Under the pieces are notes generated by a model. That model saw only the letters and a list, made by a program, of their open reading frames with translations, was not told where the DNA came from and did no database searches. Positions 1-5,470 of a DNA stretch of 12,789 bases are shown piece after piece. A program made the position numbers and the translations under genes. The stretch spans positions 1-12,789 of the forward strand of contig JASFTV010000074.1 in the NCBI GenBank assembly GCA_050050615.1. The letters are read 5' to 3'. Source of the stretch: JASFTV01 sp050050615. GTDB taxonomy: Bacteria; Desulfobacterota; DSM-4660; Desulfatiglandales; HGW-15. Position 1 is the stretch's first letter. Every line of letters begins with the position of its first letter.

Positions 1-1
1 G

Positions 2-52
2 GAAGAGGAGGTCCATGTGTTTGCCGTTTTGTTAAGACAATGGAGCTCTTAA
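2..52 (+). CDS. C-terminal tail of a possible upstream gene (partial)
   Basis: From base 2 an open frame reads EEEVHVFAVLLRQWSS and stops with TAA at 50-52, directly against the ATG of the sulfotransferase gene at 53. A stop abutting a start is typical of operon genes, which is the main support. Only 16 codons are visible and the family cannot be recognised. Another plus frame is open from base 1 to a TAA at 61-63, so this frame choice is inference. Confidence 0.35.
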   Translation, partial: EEEVHVFAVLLRQWSS

Positions 53-943
53 ATGCAAAATAACCTTGAGACGCCTGACCCTGTCGTCATCGGTGGGGTC
101 GGGGGCAGCGGTACACGCGTGGTTGCCGAAATTATCTCACATTTGGGTTTTTATCTAGGCTGCGATCTGAATCCGGCCAACGATAACCAGTGGTTCATGC
201 TTTTGTTCAAACGTCCGAAATGGCACCAAAAAGCCTGCCAGAACAAGGACGAGGTTTTCAGGGGCCTGCAGATCTTGTCCAATGCGATGACCTCTAGAAA
301 TACACCCGGTCTGGCCGATTTGACGTTTGTTTTACGGGCAGTACTTGAAATTGCCCTTGAGGGCCACAACCATTTGGGTGACGGTCGTGGCATTTGGCCG
401 TTTGTGCGCGCATGGAAGATGCTTGCCACAAAGGAGCGCATGCGCACCTCCCATATGGGTTGGGGATGGAAAGAACCAAACTCCCATATTTACCTCGATG
501 TCATGGCCGAATATTTTGAAGGATTCAAATATATTCACACGATGCGGCATGGGCTTGATATGGCATTTAGTAGAAATCAACAACAACTCTATAATTGGGG
601 GCCGTTGTTCGGCGTGGAATTACCGAAGTCAAAATCCGATGAGCCGAAAGCATCGCTAAGGTACTGGATCAAGTCAAACCAACGGGTGTTTGAAATCGGA
701 CGAACACTCGGAAATCAAAAATTTCTGGTCGTCAATTTTGAAAAAATGTGTGCCTTGGCTAAATCAGAAATAGAGAGAATCGTATCTTTTCTAGATATCC
801 GTCCTAATGCCGAAGGCTTGGAGGGCGTCTTTGCCATTCCGAAAAAACCAGAGTCGTTAGGTCGTTATAAATCCCGTGACCTGAACCAATTTGATGCGGC
901 CGATTTGGAAGTGTTAGAAAGCTTTGGTTATTCAATCCGGTGA
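53..943 (+). CDS. sulfotransferase-like protein (PAPS-dependent fold)
   Basis: A 296-residue protein of the P-loop sulfotransferase type, which moves a sulfuryl group from PAPS to a hydroxyl or amine acceptor. Residues 12-27 (VIGGVGGSGTRVVAEI) match the glycine-rich 5'-phosphosulfate loop at the N-terminus of this fold. The stretch around 161-178 (IHTMRHGLDMAFSRNQQQ) fits the 3'-phosphate-binding region, with R165 and S173 as candidate contacts. WGWKEP at 137-142 and VVNFEKMC at 226-233 also occupy usual family positions. There is no signal peptide or membrane segment, so it is probably cytoplasmic. The ATG at 53 has a good GGAG site seven bases upstream and abuts the stop of the preceding frame, suggesting an operon continuing leftward, perhaps for a glycan or lipid. 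The acceptor cannot be inferred. Confidence 0.72.
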   Translation: MQNNLETPDPVVIGGVGGSGTRVVAEIISHLGFYLGCDLNPANDNQWFMLLFKRPKWHQKACQNKDEVFRGLQILSNAMTSRNTPGLADLTFVLRAVLEIALEGHNHLGDGRGIWPFVRAWKMLATKERMRTSHMGWGWKEPNSHIYLDVMAEYFEGFKYIHTMRHGLDMAFSRNQQQLYNWGPLFGVELPKSKSDEPKASLRYWIKSNQRVFEIGRTLGNQKFLVVNFEKMCALAKSEIERIVSFLDIRPNAEGLEGVFAIPKKPESLGRYKSRDLNQFDAADLEVLESFGYSIR

Positions 944-1118
944 TGTCGCAAGGCTGACCTTTTGAAACTCTTTTCAGAATCTCGAAGACGGCAGTTGGAG
1001 AGGACCTTTCAGAAAAGCGCTCAGCTCAGCCCCAGTGCCCAGCAATCTTTTTGAAAATCTCAAAATCCGGCATGGCCGAACCGGCCGGTTCAGCGATTTT
1101 TTGGATCACTGAAATTCG
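933..1118 (-). pseudogene. degraded fragment of a molybdopterin oxidoreductase
   Basis: Translating the minus strand from 1118 gives RISVIQKIAEP, then GSAMPDFEIFKKIAGHWG, an in-frame TGA at 1026-1028, then AERFSERSSPTAVFEILKR followed by VSKGQPCDITGL, which ends inside the 3' end of the sulfotransferase gene. This order resembles the late part of large molybdopterin (bis-MGD) oxidoreductases: egRisviqK, then a PDFEIF-type segment, then spe.vF..Lk and GqPCDitGi. I recognise it from memory of the family, not from an alignment. No start codon is usable. A second TGA lies at 1173-1175, and upstream of residue R the frame no longer looks like the family. The remaining 944-1297 sequence holds no intact gene. 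It is probably a relic on the same strand as the CoA-binding gene. Confidence 0.55.
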
Positions 1119-1297
1119 GTGAACCAAAGAGCATGCAGCACCTGCCTGGAAAGCATTGACTTCGTTCAAATCTCAGGGACCTTCCTGCCACACGGCCCTA
1201 AAAAGATGCGCCTGTTTTCCAGCGTTTAGATGAGAACAGGGTTTGCAAGATTGGAGATTCGGATTCTAATTCATTTGCTATTGTATCCAGCCATAGG

Positions 1298-2737
1298 CTA
1301 AGACCCATTTTTTGAAACCGGGCTGCTCAAACGATGCAGGGCTGAAAGCGCACGGATGGCTCTCTCTGGAGATGGAAACACAAGAACTTGATTCTCTTCC
1401 AACCACTCAAGAATTTCATACCTTCCGGATTCCACGCCAGCAAGCCAAAGAACTATGGGCTTTTGGGCGTCAACGGCTCGGTGAAAGATCTCTAAGTGCT
1501 GCTTGGAGAAGTGAACGGCCATGGGGTGCAACTGAATGGCGAACGCATCCACGCTGGCATCTTCGGCCAGAGATTCAATGAGGGTCCTGTAGACATTGCC
1601 CAGGTCGTTAAACTGCACAGTAACGCCGAGATCCCAGGGGTTGGGCGGAATGTCCCAGGGAGGGAAGATCGAGCGCAGTTTGTCGAGTGTTGTGTTATCC
1701 ACCTCGGCCAATCTAAGGTCTTCGTTCTCGCAAAGATCGGTCACAATGACGCCTTCACCACCCGGGAACGTCGCTAGGAATATACGGTTTCCTTTGAGTG
1801 AAAGGGAACCAAAACGCTCTAAAGCACGGGTCAGATCAAAGAATTCCTCGAGATTATGTGCTCGAAGGGCGCCACACTGTCTCATGGCGCCATCGAACAC
1901 GAGGTCGCTTCCCTTTACAAGGGCTCCCGTATGAGAGGTAGCCGCCTTTGCACCAGCCTCTGTTCGGCCGGACTTGAGGACTACCACACGCTTGTCCTGA
2001 GCCGAAGCCTCCCGGATGAGCCTTAGAAACTCCCTTGGATCCCCCTCGATGCTCTCCAGATGAATGCCTATCACACGGGTTTGCGGGTCCTGCACCAGAT
2101 AGGTGAGGGCATCCACCTCGTTTATGTCCATTTTGTTGCCAAGGTCGATGAGCTTGTTGACGTGGTAATTGAAGTCAGACAAAAGCCAGCTAAATCTGGG
2201 TTCGTAGAGCCCCGATTGGAAAATAAGGGAGAGGCCACCCGGCTTTATCGGCTTAAGGAGATGGAAACTGATGCAAAAGTTTGCGGGGACATTGATGGGG
2301 CTCAAGGCATTGGGACCAATAGCCCGGATACCGTTCTGCTTAGTGATTTGTAGCATCTGCTCTTGGACCCTTTTCCCTTCCTCTCCAGCCTCAGAAAACC
2401 CTCCGGCGATGATAGTGACTCTCTTGATGCCCTTCTCGACACAATCTCTGAGTATTCCAGGAGCCAAAGAATGTGAGACGCCAATCACGGCAAGGTCAAC
2501 GGTTTCATCGATATGCTTCAAACTGGGATAGGTCTTCAGACCCATGATCTCCTTTTCCTTGGGGTGCACGGGATAGATCCTGCCCTGAAATCCCAGGTTG
2601 ACCAAATTGGCGACCAGGTTATAGTTGATTCGAAAAGGATTACTCGAAGCACCGACTATTGCAACGCTCTCGGGTTCCAGAAACTTTCTGAGAAAGTGTT
2701 CGGTGTTGCGCCTCATATCGTTCTTCTCTCGCATCAT
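1298..2737 (-). CDS. CoA-binding protein, ADP-forming acyl-CoA synthetase alpha-subunit type
   Basis: This 479-residue protein has the layout of the alpha subunit of NDP-forming acetyl/acyl-CoA synthetases, which interconvert acyl-CoA, ADP and phosphate with acid, CoA and ATP. Residues 18-145 form a CoA-binding Rossmann domain (VAIVGASSNPFR at 25-36, YPVHPK at 55-60, GPN at 141-143). Residues 165-300 form the succinyl-CoA-ligase-like domain. SHTGA at 268-272 contains H269, the position of the phosphohistidine in the family. The C-terminal part (310-470) is a third Rossmann-like ligase domain. No ATP-grasp beta domain is fused and none lies beside it, so it may pair with a distant beta subunit or act otherwise. 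GPNALS replaces the usual GPNCLG. The ATG at 2737 has AGGTGA seven bases upstream; ATG at 2716 is an alternative start. Confidence 0.82.
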   Translation of the reverse strand: MMREKNDMRRNTEHFLRKFLEPESVAIVGASSNPFRINYNLVANLVNLGFQGRIYPVHPKEKEIMGLKTYPSLKHIDETVDLAVIGVSHSLAPGILRDCVEKGIKRVTIIAGGFSEAGEEGKRVQEQMLQITKQNGIRAIGPNALSPINVPANFCISFHLLKPIKPGGLSLIFQSGLYEPRFSWLLSDFNYHVNKLIDLGNKMDINEVDALTYLVQDPQTRVIGIHLESIEGDPREFLRLIREASAQDKRVVVLKSGRTEAGAKAATSHTGALVKGSDLVFDGAMRQCGALRAHNLEEFFDLTRALERFGSLSLKGNRIFLATFPGGEGVIVTDLCENEDLRLAEVDNTTLDKLRSIFPPWDIPPNPWDLGVTVQFNDLGNVYRTLIESLAEDASVDAFAIQLHPMAVHFSKQHLEIFHRAVDAQKPIVLWLAGVESGRYEILEWLEENQVLVFPSPERAIRALSALHRLSSPVSKNGS

Positions 2738-2871
2738 AAAACAATCACCTGTATTCGTTCATTTTCTATTGTTACTGATGACGTCCATCTAGAAAATCCT
2801 AACCGAAATCTTTTATGAACTATCTGATCAGGCAAGCTTCGTGTAAGCAGCAATTGTCCATAATACTCTAG

Positions 2872-2933
2872 ACAGACCATTTACCGGCATCTAAAGCTCT
2901 TACAGGCGCTTTATCAATGGGGCTATGGTCTGT
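2872..2933. repeat. nested, exactly centred imperfect palindrome
   Basis: Outer arms ACAGACCAT (2872-2880) and ATGGTCTGT (2925-2933) are perfect 9-base complements. Inside them TAAAGC (2892-2897) and GCTTTA (2908-2913) pair with the same centre, and CC 2884-2885 can pair with GG 2920-2921. It covers the stop codon of the 78-residue gene. There is no T-run, so it is not a textbook terminator. It could be an RNA stem-loop or a binding site. Confidence 0.4.
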
Positions 2934-3159
2934 TTGGGCGCTTGCCCTTGAGGATGGAAACAATAAGCACCAAGCCTGCCAAGATGAGCACGATGGGCAG
3001 TAAAGGAAGTTTTGGTTCGAACAATGTCCAGAGACCACCGATGACAAAGAGTAGGCCTATAACAACCCAAAACCCCTCCAGCAAATTTCTTGTTGTTTGC
3101 GCGATGTGCAGACCCACAAACCGACTGATGATAACAGCTAGATACATTACTCCTGTCAT
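2923..3159 (-). CDS. small hydrophobic membrane protein, coupled to the upstream gene
   Basis: A 78-residue protein of unknown family. Two strong hydrophobic segments are visible at about 30-47 (FWVVIGLLFVIGGLWTLF) and 51-70 (LPLLPIVLILAGLVLIVSIL). A third, weaker one lies at 2-20. A short basic tail (KGKRPNRP) follows. Its ATG at 3157-3159 overlaps the TGA of the 174-residue membrane gene as ATGA. No Shine-Dalgarno sequence precedes it, so translation probably depends on re-initiation after the upstream gene. That coupling suggests the two products act together in the membrane. A longer open frame on the same strand (from 3253) lacks this coherent hydrophobic pattern and is treated as a shadow. 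Function unknown. Confidence 0.6.
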   Translation of the reverse strand: MTGVMYLAVIISRFVGLHIAQTTRNLLEGFWVVIGLLFVIGGLWTLFEPKLPLLPIVLILAGLVLIVSILKGKRPNRP

Positions 3160-3680
3160 TGCTGACTGGCTTGTGAATCCAGAAACGCTTTCTGTACATC
3201 TTCAGGCACCCGGTTATTTTTACAATGAAAACTAATGCACCGGGGACACTCATTTAATAAGATGGATGACACCAATACCCCCCAAGATAGAAAATAGAGC
3301 ACCAATAGCTCCCATTGAAACAGTAACCAATATACAGGAAAAAAAGTTATGATCAAAATGGCGATCGGGATATACTTTCCAAGAAACGGCTTATCCGGGC
3401 CGGGCTTTGCTTTGAAAATCTTGGGGAAGCCCCAAAGTATATAGCACTTGTGTGTTTTTTCGCCAATCTTGTAGTATGCACATCGCGGGCACTTGTTTGA
3501 GTACACAATACCAACATGTATCAAGCATATGCCAATGTAGAGCAGCAGCCAATAGATAGATCCAGAGTGCTTTGCAATGGCGATAATTGCCGCACAAAAA
3601 GGGACCAACGTCACTAATTTATAATAGAGAAAACGACCATAGGAAGGTTCCGCTAATAGGCAGGTTTTTTCCGTTATCAT
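3156..3680 (-). CDS. four-helix membrane protein with two CPRC cysteine clusters
   Basis: A 174-residue protein that I do not recognise as a named family. Four hydrophobic segments are visible at about 21-37, 42-60, 103-121 and 124-142. After the second helix comes NKCPRC (C64, C67) with a further C79. After the fourth comes NECPRC (C145, C148) with C153. Both cysteine clusters therefore fall on the same side of the membrane, and the protein reads as two copies of a 'two helices plus CPRC' unit. The cysteines could bind zinc or an iron-sulfur centre, or be redox-active; this is inference. The ATG at 3680 has an excellent GGAGG site (AAAGATC spacer). Sampled lines are about 32-47% GC, lower than the neighbouring ligA. 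Its stop overlaps the start of the 78-residue gene. Confidence 0.72.
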   Translation of the reverse strand: MITEKTCLLAEPSYGRFLYYKLVTLVPFCAAIIAIAKHSGSIYWLLLYIGICLIHVGIVYSNKCPRCAYYKIGEKTHKCYILWGFPKIFKAKPGPDKPFLGKYIPIAILIITFFPVYWLLFQWELLVLYFLSWGVLVSSILLNECPRCISFHCKNNRVPEDVQKAFLDSQASQQ

Positions 3681-3765
3681 GATCTTTCCTCCAGTTCAAG
3701 AAAATCGCTTGAATCAGCCTTTCCGAGGCGAAAAACCCAGGGTTTCTGAAAAGCCCTACAAAATG

Positions 3766-3798
3766 TTGCGCGTCAGCTTGAACCCTTATGACGCGTAA
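3766..3798. repeat. stem-loop TTGCGCGTCA / TGACGCGTAA
   Basis: CGCGTCA at 3769-3775 is a perfect complement of TGACGCG at 3789-3795. The stem extends outward through a G.T pair and two T-A pairs, giving about ten base pairs around a 13-base loop. It lies between the TPR gene and the 174-residue membrane gene, both read on the minus strand. No clear T-run follows on either strand. It could be a weak terminator or a dispersed repeat. Confidence 0.35.
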
Positions 3799-3926
3799 TC
3801 ATGCGCGAGCTTCGGGGTCTAACCCGCGGCCTTGTCCTTGGAGCCCTGTTCCTCTCCCGTTTCCGCGCCGAGGACGTTGGTAACACGGTTCTGAAAATTG
3901 GTTAGAGATATCAGAAATGAAATATC

Positions 3927-3945
3927 GTAAGAGCCCCGCTCTTAC
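3927..3945 (-). terminator. perfect 8-bp hairpin downstream of the TPR gene
   Basis: GTAAGAGC (3927-3934) and GCTCTTAC (3938-3945) form a perfect eight-pair stem with a three-base loop. On the minus strand it follows the TPR gene by about 160 bases and is trailed by only a weakly T-rich tail (GATATTTCATTTC), so terminator function is tentative. Confidence 0.35.
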
Positions 3946-4050
3946 CACCCGGCCTCGGGAAGGGCAAATGAGAATGTTACCAGTGACGACTCAAATACTA
4001 TGATTTTCAGCCGTTGTCAAAGGTCAACACTTCTTGCCAATGTCTGCCTG

Positions 4051-4091
4051 AGAAGAGCCCAGAAACGTTTCGATTTCTCAAAGCTCTTTCT
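4051..4091 (-). terminator. stem-loop just after the TPR stop codon
   Basis: AGAAGAGC at 4051-4058 pairs with GCTCTTTCT at 4083-4091 with one bulged base, and the 10-base palindrome GAAACGTTTC (4062-4071) lies in the loop. The structure begins 17 bases after the TPR stop on the minus strand. There is no run of T residues after it, so it could equally stabilise the 3' end of the mRNA. Confidence 0.28.
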
Positions 4092-4107
4092 GATGACCAA
4101 TCCTGGA

Positions 4108-5304
4108 TTAGTGCTGCCTAGAACGGATTTGCCTTGCTCGTGTCTCCAGTTTCTCAGCTTCATCATCCTTACCCATCTCCCTGTAGCACATGGCCATATT
4201 TTCTAAGACAGTAGCAACGTGGGGGTATTCTTTCCCCAGGGTTTTCTCCATAAGCTCCAGCGCCCGCTTGTAGAGGGGCTCGGCTTCGGTATACTTGCCC
4301 TGAGCTTGGTAAAGCAATGCCAGGTTGTTCAGGGATAGCGCTACTTGGGGATGGTTCTTACCGAGTGTCGTCTCCCTTATGGATAGGGCCCGTCTATGAA
4401 GGGGCTCGGCTTCGGCATACTTGCCCTGGGCTTGGTAAAGCACCCCCAGGTTGTTCAGGGATGTTGCCAATCGGGGATGGTTCTTACCAAGCGCTTTCTC
4501 CCTTATTGTGAGTGCTCTCCTGTAAAGCGGTTCGGCTCTGGTATATTCGCCCTGGGTCCGGTAAAGCAATGCGAGATTGTTCAGGGAATTTGCCACATCG
4601 GGATGGTCCCTGCCAAGCGCTTTCTCCCTTATTGTGAGTGCTCTCCTGTAGAGGGGCAAGGCTTCAGCGTACCTGCCTTGCAACTGACATACGCCGGCCA
4701 GGTTGTTCAGGGAATTTGCCACATCGGGATGATCTGGGCCGAGCGCTTTCTCAATTATGGTCAGCGCCCGCCTGCAAAGGTGCTCGGCCTCAGCATGCCT
4801 GCCCTGGGCTTGATAAAGCAATGCCAGATTGTTCAGAGATATCGCCACATCGGGATGATTTGGGCCAAGGGCTTTCTCAGTTATGGTCAGCGCCCGCTTG
4901 TAGAGGGGGTCGGCCTGGTTGTACCTGCCCTGTAACTGATATAAGCCGGCCAGGTTGTTCAGGGATATGGCCACCTGGGAATGGTCTGGGCCGAGCGCTT
5001 TCTCCCTTATTGTCAGTGCCCGCTTGTAGAGGGGCTCGGCTTCGGCATATCTGCCCTGGGCTTTGTAAAGTAAGGCCAGGTTGTTCAGGGAACTGGCAAA
5101 AAAGGGGTGGGTGGTGCCGAACCTTTTTTCCGCAACCTTCAGCGCCTCTTCAGCCACTTTGAGTGCTTCTGAATACCGTGCCTGTTGGTAGAGGGCCTCG
5201 GACTTGGTCGTGAGCTCGTTCCACTCGGGCTCTTGGACCTTAGCCGGCGTGGTACATGCCACAGCAAAGAGCATGACCGCCAGGTATCTTGCTATTGCCC
5301 TCAT
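4108..5304 (-). CDS. TPR-repeat lipoprotein-like protein (kinesin-light-chain type repeats)
   Basis: A 398-residue protein built almost wholly of tetratricopeptide repeats. The N-terminus MRAIARYLAVMLFAVAC looks like a short signal peptide ending in a relaxed lipobox (AVAC, C17), so a lipid-anchored envelope location is likely. Eight 42-residue units run from 44 to 379, with consensus YAEAEPLYKRALTIREKALG then HPDVATSLNNLALLYQAQGK. A partial ninth unit (380-398) caps them. Such arrays are protein-binding scaffolds; the partner is unknown. The start is ATG at 5304, with AGGAGC seven bases upstream. A TTG at 5322 in the same frame also has a GGAGG site, but would add six residues before the signal peptide. 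It stands alone: terminator-like sequences lie on both sides. Confidence 0.8.
   Translation of the reverse strand: MRAIARYLAVMLFAVACTTPAKVQEPEWNELTTKSEALYQQARYSEALKVAEEALKVAEKRFGTTHPFFASSLNNLALLYKAQGRYAEAEPLYKRALTIREKALGPDHSQVAISLNNLAGLYQLQGRYNQADPLYKRALTITEKALGPNHPDVAISLNNLALLYQAQGRHAEAEHLCRRALTIIEKALGPDHPDVANSLNNLAGVCQLQGRYAEALPLYRRALTIREKALGRDHPDVANSLNNLALLYRTQGEYTRAEPLYRRALTIREKALGKNHPRLATSLNNLGVLYQAQGKYAEAEPLHRRALSIRETTLGKNHPQVALSLNNLALLYQAQGKYTEAEPLYKRALELMEKTLGKEYPHVATVLENMAMCYREMGKDDEAEKLETRARQIRSRQH
4168..5175 (-). repeat. eight tandem 126-bp units encoding TPRs
   Basis: The TPR gene contains eight consecutive 126-base units, each coding 42 residues, with strong DNA similarity between units (for example the recurring AGGTTGTTCAGGGA on the plus strand). 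The array is a likely site of recombination or slippage and could vary in copy number or be mis-assembled. Confidence 0.85.
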
Positions 5305-5355
5305 TGTGAAGCTCCTTTGCAAATCATTCCTCCAAAGCCATCATTCCATTTCGCG

Positions 5356-5382
5356 TTTTAAAAACCGCGGGGGCAAGCCCCC
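5356..5382 (-). terminator. intrinsic terminator after polX
   Basis: Read on the minus strand, GGGGGC-TT-GCCCCC forms a very GC-rich hairpin (5369-5382), followed after GCGG by TTTTT (5360-5364). It lies about 90 bases after the polX stop and about 50 bases before the TPR start, in the right orientation to end polX/ligA transcription. The four-base gap before the T-run is a little long. Confidence 0.55.
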
Positions 5383-5451
5383 TGCATCCCCACAAAAACG
5401 ACGCGCCATTCACCCCCGCCCTTCCGGACCGGGCTCTCTGCCGCGGTTTTT
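5360..5451. repeat. inverted repeat AAAAACCGCGG ... CCGCGGTTTTT
   Basis: Perfect 11-base inverted arms (5360-5370 and 5441-5451) enclose 70 bases that include the GGGGGCAAGCCCCC hairpin and GC-rich, C-rich sequence. The arrangement resembles a small dispersed intergenic element of the REP or MITE kind. A second copy is not visible in the window, so the dispersed nature is inference. Confidence 0.45.
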
Positions 5452-5470
5452 GTAGAGGGTCATACACTTT

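Larger units (their letters stand above)
3681..4107. other. gene-poor intergenic stretch with hairpins and a possible ORF relic
   Basis: There is no convincing intact gene in these 427 bases. On the minus strand an open frame of 40 codons (3819-3941) with protein-like composition (ISLTNFQNRVTNVLG, then GAETGEEQGSKDKAAG) ends with TAG at 3819-3821, but an upstream TAA (3942-3944) leaves it without a start. It may be the 3' relic of a lost gene or chance. Several inverted repeats are listed separately. AAACCC-A-GGGTTT at about 3734-3746 is another small palindrome. Confidence 0.4.

Noticed and set aside
1026..1028. In-frame TGA in the molybdopterin-oxidoreductase relic as a selenocysteine codon
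   Set aside because: A second in-frame TGA lies at 1173-1175, there is no start, and the family resemblance fades upstream, so decay explains it better.
2900..3253. A 117-codon minus-strand frame overlapping both small membrane genes
   Set aside because: Its product lacks coherent hydrophobic segments or motifs, while the overlapping 78-codon frame has clear membrane helices and an ATGA coupling.
4317..5162. Long plus-strand frames opposite the TPR gene with repeated cysteine- and glycine-rich peptides
   Set aside because: They are shadows created by the 126-base repeats of the TPR gene; the repeated peptide only mirrors the DNA repeat.
5304..5322. TTG at 5322 as the start of the TPR protein
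   Set aside because: ATG at 5304 has its own well-spaced AGGAGC and gives a better signal peptide, although the TTG also has a ribosome site.
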